A stretch of DNA of 64,000 bases from Shewanella sp. MTB7 (GTDB taxonomy: Bacteria > Pseudomonadota > Gammaproteobacteria > Enterobacterales > Shewanellaceae): the NCBI RefSeq assembly GCF_027571385.1, contig NZ_CP085636.1:1054001-1118000 (forward strand), written 5' to 3'. Numbering within the stretch: position 1 is the first letter of the stretch; every line of letters begins with the position of its first letter. Shown piece after piece: positions 27,780-36,546 of the stretch. A program made the translations under genes and the position numbers. Below the pieces are notes generated by a model. The model was not told the origin of the DNA. It did not search any database and saw only the letters and a program-made list of their open reading frames with translations.

Positions 27780-28601
27780 ATGGAGATCGTAACGTTACCC
27801 GGTCAACGAGCTAGTGGAAAGGTATGGTTAGTCGGAGCCGGCCCTGGAGATGTTGAACTGTTAACGCTTAAAGCATACCGGGTTCTAAAAAGTGCCGATG
27901 TGGTACTTTATGATGCCCTCGTCAGTGATGATATTATGGCACTTGTCCCTCAAAATGCAGAAAAAATTGCTGTCGGTAAACGTGCTGGTAAACACAGTGC
28001 GGCACAAGATGAGATTAATCAATTATTGGTGACGAAAGGTTTCACTCGTAAGAACGTTGTTCGCTTAAAAGGGGGAGATCCTTTTATTTTTGGACGTGGT
28101 GGAGAAGAGTTACAAAGCTTAGTTGAAGCTGGGCTCGAGTTTGAAGTCGTCCCAGGTATTACTGCTGCCAGTGGTACTTCGGCTTATGCAGGGATCCCGC
28201 TGACACATCGAGATTATGCCCAAGGGGTGTCCTTTATCACTGGTCACTGCCAGTTAGAGAGTCGTCCAATGGATTGGAACGGCTATGCTAGCCCCAATAA
28301 TACTCTGGTTATCTATATGGGAATCCTTAATGCTGGTTTGATCAAATCGGGTTTAATGGATGCGGGCCGAGGAGCTGATACGCCAGTAGCTATTGTCTCA
28401 AGAGCCACAACAGCTGATCAGCGACGCTTTATCGGAACTTTAGGTGAGTTGGATGCGCTAGCGTTGGATCCTGAGCTTAAAATGCCTGCTTTGATGATTA
28501 TCGGTGAAGTGGTGGAGCTTGCCGATACACTGCATTGGTTCAAGCCAAAAGTTGATGGTGAACTTATGGGGATGAGCACAGAGCTAAAAGATAGCCATTA
28601 A
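27780..28601 (+). CDS. cobA: Uroporphyrinogen-III C-methyltransferase
   Basis: This enzyme transfers two methyl groups from SAM to uroporphyrinogen III, giving precorrin-2, the precursor of sirohaem. Motifs: KVWLVGAGPGDVELLTLKA at the N-terminus, VVLYDALVSDDIM, the RLKGGDPFIFGRGGEE loop and VPGITAASGTSAYAGIPLTHR. The protein has about 273 residues, that is, a stand-alone methyltransferase without the CysG dehydrogenase part. I chose the ATG at 27780 because GGAG lies seven bases upstream; an ATG five codons earlier is also in frame. Sirohaem is the cofactor of CysI in this window. It ends 17 bases from the convergent gene at 28619. Confidence 0.95.
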   Translation: MEIVTLPGQRASGKVWLVGAGPGDVELLTLKAYRVLKSADVVLYDALVSDDIMALVPQNAEKIAVGKRAGKHSAAQDEINQLLVTKGFTRKNVVRLKGGDPFIFGRGGEELQSLVEAGLEFEVVPGITAASGTSAYAGIPLTHRDYAQGVSFITGHCQLESRPMDWNGYASPNNTLVIYMGILNAGLIKSGLMDAGRGADTPVAIVSRATTADQRRFIGTLGELDALALDPELKMPALMIIGEVVELADTLHWFKPKVDGELMGMSTELKDSH

Positions 28602-28618
28602 GCGCTATTTTTCCGGTG

Positions 28619-29452
28619 CTACTCAATTTTAAAGTCTTGAGCAAAAAGGGTTCGGAACGCTTTTGCATATTCCGCATCGGGTTTAGGCTGAATTAGTTGG
28701 GTTAACTCATCACCACTCGGTGTTAATCGATAATAGATAAACAATAGGTGCCCACTCTTAGGTGTGAGTTTCATTGTTTGTGATAATAATGTGAAGTTGA
28801 TGGTTTTTTTGCTATTGAGCAAGCCTGTTTCAAACTCTCCGCGGTGCAGTATTCCCGCATCGATTAAGGTCAGAATACTTGAGTAGGGCATACCAAAGTT
28901 AGAAAAGCCGATACTAATAGGGGCTGATTTACGAAATAGCTGTCCAATGCCTCCCGTATAACGATAACCATTAATCAGCTTTAATCGATTCTCCTCGTTC
29001 ACTTTTACGGCCATTCCTAAGGCTTTTTCAAGGATTTGGGCTTCCTTATGGGTTAGCTGTTTCAGAATTGAGAGAGTGCGCAGGCTAAAGTTACCTGGCT
29101 TGGTGATCTCGTTCGCTAAAATACGTCCCCATAATTCTTGCATCTTACGGTTATGGATCTGTTCAGCAAGTTGGAAAAATTGATGAGCCCAATCGGGATC
29201 GAGATCGACGCCAGTGACATCCGACGGGGTATGAGTTAAGGCGATGGCATAGATGGTTTCAAGATTACTTTGGTAACGGCTAAGCAATTTATGTTGTCTG
29301 TGTTGAGCGCGTTCGACAATTGATGCACTGCTTGGCCGATATTCATCTTCGCTGCTCAATCCGAGTTGCTGGCCTAATAACAGGGCTTTTTTACGAGCTG
29401 ATACATCGGACTGAGTCGATTTTTTTTCGTTTACTTTTACCAATTCCGCCAT
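28619..29452 (-). CDS. TIGR03899-like protein of unknown function
   Basis: The 277-residue cytoplasmic protein resembles a family I remember from Vibrio and Shewanella as TIGR03899. Visible features are an N-terminal lysine-rich segment, QLGLSSEDEYRP, the block IHNRKMQELWGRILANEITKPG and SLRTLSILKQLTHKEA, with a mixed alpha/beta C-terminus. There are no catalytic or metal-binding motifs. It lies downstream of the MFS gene with 42 bases between them, so co-transcription is likely. Confidence 0.7.
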   Translation of the reverse strand: MAELVKVNEKKSTQSDVSARKKALLLGQQLGLSSEDEYRPSSASIVERAQHRQHKLLSRYQSNLETIYAIALTHTPSDVTGVDLDPDWAHQFFQLAEQIHNRKMQELWGRILANEITKPGNFSLRTLSILKQLTHKEAQILEKALGMAVKVNEENRLKLINGYRYTGGIGQLFRKSAPISIGFSNFGMPYSSILTLIDAGILHRGEFETGLLNSKKTINFTLLSQTMKLTPKSGHLLFIYYRLTPSGDELTQLIQPKPDAEYAKAFRTLFAQDFKIE

Positions 29453-29494
29453 CGTTGTCTCTGCACTATTTTTAATACTGTATTAAATATTAAC

Positions 29495-30694
29495 TTAATC
29501 TGTTTGATTGATGGATGTTTTGTCTCGATTTTTTGAAGTTAAACTCCAAATGACTTCATTTCCTTGGGCTGGCGCACTAGGTATGTTCCTTGCCAGAATC
29601 AATGAGCAGATAGCAAATCCTGCACCGATATAAAATACTGTGCTTGGGGAAGCAAGCCACACCAAACCTAAAGCAGCAGGGATAACTACTGCAGCTATGT
29701 GGTTGATAGTAAAACTGACGGACATCGTGGCGGCAATATCTTTACTGTCGGCTATTTTCTGGAAGTAAGTCTTAATCGCGATGGCCATAGCAAACAACAA
29801 GTGATCAATGATATAAAGCGCAGCAGCTATTTCAGGTTCTTCTACTAAGGCGTAACTGATGAAAATGAAAATTAAGCCTACATATTCGATTGTCAGTGCT
29901 TTCTGCTCGCCAATACGGCCGATAAAACGACCGATAGCGGGAGCAAACAGTAAATTAACCACATAATTTATCAGAAAAAGAGCGGTGGTTTCACTGACAC
30001 TATAGCCAAACTTTTCCACCATCATAAACCCGGCGAAGACCATGAAGATCTGCCGTCTGGCCCCAGAAAAGAAAGTCAGTAGGTAGTAGAGCCAATACTT
30101 TTTTCTTAAAATTATCTTTTTATGTTGGACTTCACCCACATCGAATTTGGGAAAATAAAGCGTGACGGTGATCACCATCATGAGTCCTAAGCAGCCAATA
30201 AGCGCATACATCCAGACATAATCGAGCTTAAGCCAACTCATTACCACCCAGATACTGGCATAACCTGAAAGGGCAGCGGCTGAACGCCAAGCTAATGCCT
30301 TGCCCAGAAAACCAGCAGTTTCTTTTTTATCGACCCACTGTAAGGTCAGTGATTGGTTGATTGTTTCGAAATAGTGGAAACCGATAGACATGAGTACGGT
30401 GGTTAAATAGAGCCCAAGTACACCAGGGTAAAAGCCGGTGATGGCAACGCCGACACACAATATAGCCAGTGATAGCAGGGCGAATGATTGCTCTCGGATT
30501 AGAATAAGAATAAAGATGGCTGTAAAAGCGAGAAAGCCGGGAACCTCACGCAAACTTTGTAAAATACCTATTTCGGCACCAGTAAACTGAGCTTTTTCAA
30601 TAACAAAGTTATTCAGTAGCACCTGCCATACAGAGAAAACCAATGACATGATAAATGTCATCCACAGAAGTAGTTTTTGCGGGTTTTTACTCAT
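29495..30694 (-). CDS. MFS transporter
   Basis: The 399-residue protein has about twelve hydrophobic segments and the usual two six-helix halves. It begins MSKNPQKLLLWMTFIMSLVFSVWQVLLNNF (quoted in part) and has charged loops typical of the family, such as FPKFDVGEVQHKKIILRKKYW between helices 6 and 7. Substrate cannot be predicted. The TIGR03899-like gene follows in the same direction. The divergent neighbour is the Fur-box-headed iron locus. Confidence 0.8.
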   Translation of the reverse strand: MSKNPQKLLLWMTFIMSLVFSVWQVLLNNFVIEKAQFTGAEIGILQSLREVPGFLAFTAIFILILIREQSFALLSLAILCVGVAITGFYPGVLGLYLTTVLMSIGFHYFETINQSLTLQWVDKKETAGFLGKALAWRSAAALSGYASIWVVMSWLKLDYVWMYALIGCLGLMMVITVTLYFPKFDVGEVQHKKIILRKKYWLYYLLTFFSGARRQIFMVFAGFMMVEKFGYSVSETTALFLINYVVNLLFAPAIGRFIGRIGEQKALTIEYVGLIFIFISYALVEEPEIAAALYIIDHLLFAMAIAIKTYFQKIADSKDIAATMSVSFTINHIAAVVIPAALGLVWLASPSTVFYIGAGFAICSLILARNIPSAPAQGNEVIWSLTSKNRDKTSINQTD

Positions 30695-30823
30695 TAAGCA
30701 TCCATCTAACTATTAATGATTACTATTTCAGCAATTGTATCACTAGTTTACCCTCATTATTCTCTTGTTTTCATACATCTGTGACGGATTTGTGGGATTA
30801 CCGTAAAAAGTAATGTAAATTTT

Positions 30824-30842
30824 AATGAAAATGATTCGCATT
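30824..30842 (+). promoter_or_regulatory. Fur box upstream of the iron locus
   Basis: TGAAAATGATTCGCA at 30826-30840 matches the seven-one-seven Fur pattern TGATAATnATTATCA in most positions. It lies 60-75 bases before the porin start. Iron-dependent repression by Fur is the expected reading, consistent with the genes downstream. Confidence 0.65.
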
Positions 30843-30901
30843 TGATGTAATTTGTTTCGCAAATTCAGGGGAAGCTGTTAATTCAGTGCGGATAATAATT
30901 G

Positions 30902-32287
30902 ATGAAGACCAAGTTAAGTGTACTGGCTATATGCATTGCCAGTCTGAGCAGTAGCTACGCATCTGCTATGCCAGATCCAGTTAAGTTACAACAGGCTATA
31001 GCAAAACAAGAGCAAGAACTTAAACAGCTTAAGAAAGATGTCGCTGAACTGACTGCTCAACAGAATATGCTTGCTCAGCAGCAAGAAAAACAAGCTGAAG
31101 TGATCGCGGTAGCTAAACAGGAAGCTGTTAACAATAAATTTAGTAATTTCAGTTTTTCATCCTACGGAAGCGTTAATTACACCAGTGATGAGTATTATGA
31201 GAATGTACAAGATACCTCTCCTGAACGCCGTGGACGTTTCGATCTTGAACGCATAGTCACAGAATTTGGCTACCAGTTCAATGATGAATGGGACATGGAA
31301 GTTGAAATTGAATATGAACATGGTGGAACCGGTGCATCTCTTGAATACGACGGCTTCGATGAGTTTGGTGAGTTCGAGTCAGAGATTGAGGCTGGCGGTG
31401 AGGTGATGATTGAAAAGGCTCAACTTCGCTATCGCCCAAGTGATGCCTTTGGAGTTAAGTTCGGTAATATTCACCTGCCCATCGGTCTTTCAAGCATTCT
31501 GCATAAACCGGATCAGTACCTGACGGTACTACGTCATCGCAGTGAAGCTGCCGTACTGCCCGCCGTGTGGAATGAGATGGGGTTAGGTATCTTTGGTGAA
31601 GTGGCTAACTTTCACTATCAGGCACAGGTTGTCAGTGGATTAAACTCAGAATACTTCAGAACCTATGATTGGGTGGCTTCTGGTCATCAGAAGCGATTTG
31701 AGCATGTTAATGCCGATGATCTTGCTTATGCTATGCGTCTAGATTATGGCTCTTTTAAAGAGGGAAGTGCCTTAGGTGTTGCTTACTACTACGGTAATAC
31801 CTCAGGCAATCGCCATAAAACGAACAAAGTGACTGGCGATGGCACTGTGAGTATTCTTGCCCTTTCAGGTGCATTTGTACAAGGCCCCTGGATCATTCGT
31901 GGTCAATACCTAAATGGCACTTTAAGTGATTCTGAGGCGATCACTCAGGCAAATAAAACAACGCCGGGCTTGAAACCGGGTAACTTCGCTCAACTTGGTT
32001 CTAAGTCGGAAGCTTTCTTTGTTGAAGCCGGTTTCGATTTATCGGGCTTCACTTCAATCCCTTTGACTATCTTTGCCAATATCGATTACTCAAACCCCCT
32101 TGCCGAAATTGAAACAGGTACAGCCACTAAACGCTATGAAAATACCTGGACTAGCGTGGGTGTTAACTATTCCCCTATTGCGGAAATCGTGATTAAGGCT
32201 GAAGCAGGCAGACAGCAAGTTGCAGTTGCTTCAATACCCGACACGAACTTTTTCGCTCTAGGTGTTGGCTATCAATTCTCGTTGTGA
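30902..32287 (+). CDS. Outer-membrane porin-like protein with coiled-coil N-terminus
   Basis: The 461-residue protein has a signal peptide (LSVLAICIASLSSSYASA), then a coiled coil of about 55 residues (QQAIAKQEQELKQLKKDVAEL), then a barrel with alternating strands ending ALGVGYQFSL. This layout is common in porins of the OprP/OprO type and in iron-regulated marine porins. It heads the locus with imelysin and di-haem lipoproteins and follows a Fur box, so uptake of an iron-containing or iron-related solute is a reasonable inference. I chose the ATG at 30902; the frame also has a TTG one codon upstream. Confidence 0.75.
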   Translation: MKTKLSVLAICIASLSSSYASAMPDPVKLQQAIAKQEQELKQLKKDVAELTAQQNMLAQQQEKQAEVIAVAKQEAVNNKFSNFSFSSYGSVNYTSDEYYENVQDTSPERRGRFDLERIVTEFGYQFNDEWDMEVEIEYEHGGTGASLEYDGFDEFGEFESEIEAGGEVMIEKAQLRYRPSDAFGVKFGNIHLPIGLSSILHKPDQYLTVLRHRSEAAVLPAVWNEMGLGIFGEVANFHYQAQVVSGLNSEYFRTYDWVASGHQKRFEHVNADDLAYAMRLDYGSFKEGSALGVAYYYGNTSGNRHKTNKVTGDGTVSILALSGAFVQGPWIIRGQYLNGTLSDSEAITQANKTTPGLKPGNFAQLGSKSEAFFVEAGFDLSGFTSIPLTIFANIDYSNPLAEIETGTATKRYENTWTSVGVNYSPIAEIVIKAEAGRQQVAVASIPDTNFFALGVGYQFSL

Positions 32288-32338
32288 TCTCACGGCAACC
32301 CAGAAATTATAATAAATTAAGTTATTTTGGAGTTTTAC

Positions 32339-33490
32339 ATGAAACAGGTTAAATATTCAGCCATTGCAATTGCACTTATCACAACATTAGCTGCCTGTGG
32401 TGGCTCAGGAAGTAACGATTCCACTCCTGTTGTGCCTGATAATACTTTTAGTTTTGCCGCTACTGAGATGATCACCAACTTGACCGATGATGTTATCACC
32501 AGTGGCTATAACAACTTAGCGGCTAAAGGCGAAACCATGCTACTTGCCACTCAAACCTTGGTTGCAACGCCAACTCAGGCGAATCTTTTGGCTGCGCAAG
32601 AAGCGTGGAAGGCAGCACGTCAGCCATGGGAACAAGGCGAGTCTCATATCTTTGGTCCGGTTGATTCACTGGGTATCGATCCTCATTTAGATAGTTGGCC
32701 GCTAAATACAACGGATTTAACTGCCGTTTTATCAGTTAACTCAGGTTTTGATCCCGAAACAATTAAAGGCTGGAATGATGACGTGCAGGGTTTTCATGCG
32801 ATGGAGTTTCTATTGTTTGGTGATGGTGTTAACGATAATCAGAAAGATATTGCTGAATTAACAGCAACTGAACGTGATTATTTGATGGGTCTTGCTGGCG
32901 TGTTTCGTGACTACACCAAGGTATTGGATGATGCGTGGCAGATAAGCCACGATGGCCAAGTTGGGAGTAAGCCCTATGGTGAATTAGTTAAAACACCAGG
33001 GAGCGATGGCAACACTTTTTACAGCTCTCAGGTTGGTGTGATCCAAGAGCTTATCAACGGCATGATTGGCATTGTCGATGAAGTGGGTAACGGCAAGATT
33101 GCAGATCCTTTTGGTACATCAGTTGCAACAACTGATACCTCTAAGGTCGAATCTCAGTATTCATGGAATTCACTGACTGACTTTAGCGACAACATTATAG
33201 GGGTACGTAATGTTTACCAAGGTGAGTTTACTGGCGCTGCTGACAAGCAAGGGATCATAGATTTTGTGACTGCCGCCGATGAGGTCTTAGCCTTGCGTGT
33301 GGGCAGTGAGATTGATGATGCCATTATCAAGATTAAGGCCATTTCAGGTTCTAACAATATGCCTTTCCGTCAGGCTATCTCTGATGTAGATGGACGTGTA
33401 AGAGTACAGACCGCGGTAGATGCGTTGACTAAGTTACAGGCAAGTCTTGAGTCTGATGTGCTTCCTTTATTGAATAAATGGAAAGTGTAG
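32339..33490 (+). CDS. Imelysin-family lipoprotein
   Basis: The 383-residue protein has a lipoprotein signal with lipobox LAACGG near residue 18, so it is lipid-anchored. The family motif GxHxxE is present as GFHAMEF near residue 150, with a second conserved region near VRNVYQGEF. Imelysin proteins (IrpA, EfeO-M2-like) are iron-regulated and thought to bind iron or haem in the periplasm or outside; peptidase activity is doubtful. The ATG at 32339 has TTTTGGAG at six-base spacing; a TTG four codons earlier is unlikely. It lies between the porin gene and the di-haem gene, with a partial terminator after it. Confidence 0.88.
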   Translation: MKQVKYSAIAIALITTLAACGGSGSNDSTPVVPDNTFSFAATEMITNLTDDVITSGYNNLAAKGETMLLATQTLVATPTQANLLAAQEAWKAARQPWEQGESHIFGPVDSLGIDPHLDSWPLNTTDLTAVLSVNSGFDPETIKGWNDDVQGFHAMEFLLFGDGVNDNQKDIAELTATERDYLMGLAGVFRDYTKVLDDAWQISHDGQVGSKPYGELVKTPGSDGNTFYSSQVGVIQELINGMIGIVDEVGNGKIADPFGTSVATTDTSKVESQYSWNSLTDFSDNIIGVRNVYQGEFTGAADKQGIIDFVTAADEVLALRVGSEIDDAIIKIKAISGSNNMPFRQAISDVDGRVRVQTAVDALTKLQASLESDVLPLLNKWKV

Positions 33491-33524
33491 TTTTTGATAA
33501 AACTCACTAGTCACTAGACAAATA

Positions 33525-33552
33525 AGGGAGGCACCGGAACGGCCTCCTTTTT
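33525..33552 (+). terminator. Terminator between imelysin and di-haem genes
   Basis: GGAGGC at 33527-33532 pairs with GCCTCC at 33542-33547, followed by TTTTT. It may reduce but not prevent read-through into the next gene. Confidence 0.7.
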
Positions 33553-33619
33553 CATATATAAAATTCAAGCAAGGGAAGTTCAAGATAAGGGCTAATTTGT
33601 TTGAATGTGTGGGATAACA

Positions 33620-35239
33620 ATGATGAAAATGTACCAATATACAAATTTAACCTTTGCCATATGTTTGGGGTTGAGCGCATGTGGTGGTTCAGGAGATGAG
33701 GCTGTGGAGCCTAAGCCTAATGAGAAGATATATCCGGCTTATACCAATATCAAAGCCAGTGGCGGTGAAACAACCACTTTTGATGCATCAGAATCGGGAC
33801 ATGGTTTCTCAACCCCTGCACCTAATTTATCTGCTCCAAGTTTAGCGCATCATCTGGAAGGGGATCTTGGTTTTGAGACTGCGTTCACCACAGCCCCCAA
33901 TATTGAACATCCGGATCTCGATGGTTTAGGACCGGTATTTAATAATGCTGATTGTAACTCTTGTCATCAGCGCGATGGGCGTAACTCAACGCCAATCGTA
34001 CCTGCTGATAAAGAGCGTATTAAACTGGGCTCTGAAGTTGGGCTGTTTTTGCGAATAAGTAAAGCCGCCGACGAAGCATGTACTACCGGCAGTGCGGCTA
34101 ATGATTATTGCGCCCCTATTCCTGTGCCTAATTTTGGTGGTCAGCTATTCCATCGTGGCGTACTCAAGGCGCGCCCTGATTGGGAAGATAATCTGTTTGG
34201 TGGCCAAGCGGATGTTTATCTGTCCTATGAAAGCAAACAGGTTCCCTATCCAGATGGTCATATCGTCACGTTAAAGAAGCCTGTATTTGCCGTTGAGAAC
34301 CCTTATGATGCGCCCGGTGAAACCTTAAATAGTGCGAACTTGACTTCAGATATTCTTCAAGATGACGTGCTTATGGGTTGGCGTAATGGCATGCCTGTAT
34401 TTGGTTTAGGACTACTAGAAGCGATACCCGAAGCGGATATTCTTGCCTTAGTTGATGCCTTAGATTCCAATGGAGATAGCATCTCAGGTAAAGCTAACTT
34501 TGTGTTTGATGCGGTAAAAGCACAAGCGGGAGATAGCTATCCAGTGTCCCTTGGACGATTTGGTTGGAAGGCGAATACGCCTAGTGTGCGTGTGCAGTCT
34601 TTAGGTGCGCTTCGTGGTGACATCGGGATAACTAATCCACTGTTCCCTGATGAGAGCATTACAGGAACAGCGCTTCATGATAGTTACCTAACCCGAACCG
34701 GGTTTATCGACACTGGAGAAGATGAAAATGGTGCCCCTGAAGCTAGCGCTGAATTTAGTGACTCGGTGGTTTTTTATGCCGAGACCTTAGCGGTACCGGC
34801 AAGGCGAAATATCGATGCGCCTGATGTTCGTGAGGGTGCCCGTTTGTTTGATCAAGTTAATTGCACTGGTTGTCACAAGGCGAGTTTCGTGACTCAATCA
34901 TCCGGTGATATTGGTGGCGTGGCTATGATTGATGCCCTTAAAGGGCAAACTATCTACCCGTTTACCGATATGTTGCTACATGATATGGGTGAGGGGCTTG
35001 CCGATGGTCGTCCTGACTTTCTTGCCGATGGTAATGAGTGGCGAACGCGTCCTCTATGGGGTATAGGCTTGACTCAAACAGTCAACCCACAAGCCGGTTT
35101 TTTACATGACGGACGAGCGGCGACAGTCGAAGAAGCCATTCTTTGGCACGGTGGGGAAGCTTTGATGAGTCGAGATGGCTTTATGGCGTTAAACATGGAT
35201 GAACGTAAACAAGTTATCGCATTTTTAATGTCCCTTTAG
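33620..35239 (+). CDS. Di-haem c-type lipoprotein, DUF1111 (di-haem oxidoreductase) family
   Basis: The 539-residue protein has a lipoprotein signal (LSACGG) and two haem motifs: CNSCH near residue 112 and CTGCH near residue 414. Between them are blocks seen in DUF1111 proteins (PVFNNADCNSCHQRDGRN, RFGWKANTPSVRVQ, GFLHDGRAATVEEAILWHGGEA). DUF1111 genes often sit beside imelysin genes, as here. Electron transfer linked to iron handling is inferred. I chose the ATG at 33620, which gives a short lipoprotein leader; an ATG at 33605 is in frame. Confidence 0.88.
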   Translation: MMKMYQYTNLTFAICLGLSACGGSGDEAVEPKPNEKIYPAYTNIKASGGETTTFDASESGHGFSTPAPNLSAPSLAHHLEGDLGFETAFTTAPNIEHPDLDGLGPVFNNADCNSCHQRDGRNSTPIVPADKERIKLGSEVGLFLRISKAADEACTTGSAANDYCAPIPVPNFGGQLFHRGVLKARPDWEDNLFGGQADVYLSYESKQVPYPDGHIVTLKKPVFAVENPYDAPGETLNSANLTSDILQDDVLMGWRNGMPVFGLGLLEAIPEADILALVDALDSNGDSISGKANFVFDAVKAQAGDSYPVSLGRFGWKANTPSVRVQSLGALRGDIGITNPLFPDESITGTALHDSYLTRTGFIDTGEDENGAPEASAEFSDSVVFYAETLAVPARRNIDAPDVREGARLFDQVNCTGCHKASFVTQSSGDIGGVAMIDALKGQTIYPFTDMLLHDMGEGLADGRPDFLADGNEWRTRPLWGIGLTQTVNPQAGFLHDGRAATVEEAILWHGGEALMSRDGFMALNMDERKQVIAFLMSL

Positions 35240-35256
35240 TGTTATTCAAAATGGTT

Positions 35257-35299
35257 AAGCATGGCGATTCAATGTAAGTTGAATCGCCATGCTTTTTTT
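35257..35299 (+). terminator. Strong Rho-independent terminator
   Basis: AAGCATGGCGATTCAA pairs with TTGAATCGCCATGCTT (16 bases) at 35257-35294 with a six-base loop and a T-tract to 35299. It ends the iron locus. Confidence 0.93.
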
Positions 35300-35426
35300 A
35301 TTCAAAAAATATGTGATGGAAGTCAAACTAACAGTGATTTTGAAAATGATGGCCGTGATCTGTTCCAAGTAAATCCAATGGTATATACCTTATTATGGGT
35401 CAGTATTTATTTACTTTGAGGTGCTG

Positions 35427-35948
35427 GTGAGTAAGATCCTAATTATATATTCGAGTGTGCATGGCCAAACTCGTAAGATTTGTGAGTGTCTACAGAAGAA
35501 GTTTACCGCCTTAGGCGATGAAGTGGTTATCAGCAATTTAGCTGAGTCCCCAGATCTTGTTGGCTTTGACAAGATTCTTCTTGGGGCCAGTATTCGTCAC
35601 GGTAAACATAACCCTAGTGTTTATGATTTTATCACTCAACATCGCGCTATTTTAGACGCTAAAATCACGGGATTTTTCTCGGTGAGTTTAGTTGCACGTA
35701 AGCCAGCAAAAAACAGACCAGAAACCAATCCTTACATGTTAGCTTTTATTGAAAAAAGTGAGTGGCAACCTAATGTACTTCAAGTGTTTGCAGGTAATCT
35801 AAATTATCAAGGTTATAGCGCGGTTGACAGGAATATAATTAGATTTATCATGTGGTTAACTAAAGGTCCGACGGATGCTTACACTAATGTAGAGTATACC
35901 GATTGGGATAAAGTTGATGGGTTTTCCCGTGAGTTTAGTGGGCTCTAA
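35427..35948 (+). CDS. hemG: Protoporphyrinogen IX dehydrogenase (quinone)
   Basis: HemG oxidises protoporphyrinogen IX to protoporphyrin IX with FMN, passing electrons to quinone. The 173-residue flavodoxin-fold protein has ILIIYSSVHGQTRKIC (FMN phosphate loop), LLGASIRHGKHNPSVYDF, FSVSLVARKPAKNRPETNPY and VEYTDWDKV, matching the E. coli HemG pattern. The start is a GTG at 35427 with GAGG five bases upstream; another GTG lies two codons earlier. It is followed by a b561-like gene in the same direction. Confidence 0.92.
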   Translation: MSKILIIYSSVHGQTRKICECLQKKFTALGDEVVISNLAESPDLVGFDKILLGASIRHGKHNPSVYDFITQHRAILDAKITGFFSVSLVARKPAKNRPETNPYMLAFIEKSEWQPNVLQVFAGNLNYQGYSAVDRNIIRFIMWLTKGPTDAYTNVEYTDWDKVDGFSREFSGL

Positions 35949-35972
35949 ATTCAATTTTAAAGAGGGTTAGCC

Positions 35973-36509
35973 ATGATAAGTATGACAGCACGGATAGGAA
36001 GAATTTATGCTAGGTATAGTGAGTATCAGCATCTATTGATCATACTTCTCTCACTTTACCTTATTCTGACCAGTAGCTGGCTTTTGATGGGGCGTAGCAT
36101 AAGAGAGAACGCTTCATTGTGGGATATCACTCATGTCTATTTGGGGTTATTTACAACACTGTTGGCTTGTCTATTTTTATTAGCTAACAGCATTCGGGGC
36201 AAATGGCATCAATATTTCCCTTGGTTGTTGGGCAACACCACTCAATTAGTGAATGACTGCAAAGGTGTGTTTAAGGGGAAAATTCCTGTCAGTGGTGGTC
36301 GTGGTCTCTTTAGTTGTGTCGAAGGTATTGGCATGTTGCTTTTGGTGGGAGTTGGATTAACTGGCACCTTGTGGTTTGTATCGCAGGGCAGTACTGATGC
36401 GCTGCTTTGGCGTAATTACCATATAATATTGGCGAAAGGTTTTATTGGCTTTATTGTTATACATATCATCTTCGCTTGTTTGCATCTATTAGATTTCATT
36501 AGAAATTGA
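35973..36509 (+). CDS. Cytochrome b561-like membrane protein
   Basis: The 178-residue protein has four hydrophobic helices (about 20-38, 48-72, 115-135 and 147-172) with histidines inside or near them: EYQHLL, ITHVYLG, NYHIILAK and VIHIIFACLHLL. This is the layout of b561-type or [NiFe]-hydrogenase cytochrome b-like proteins that bind b-type haem. The start has AGAGGGTT upstream. It lies 24 bases after hemG, so it may exchange electrons with the quinone pool or HemG; that link is inference from position. Confidence 0.7.
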   Translation: MISMTARIGRIYARYSEYQHLLIILLSLYLILTSSWLLMGRSIRENASLWDITHVYLGLFTTLLACLFLLANSIRGKWHQYFPWLLGNTTQLVNDCKGVFKGKIPVSGGRGLFSCVEGIGMLLLVGVGLTGTLWFVSQGSTDALLWRNYHIILAKGFIGFIVIHIIFACLHLLDFIRN

Positions 36510-36546
36510 TCTACACTCTGCTATAAGGTTTTTATATTAAGTTGAG

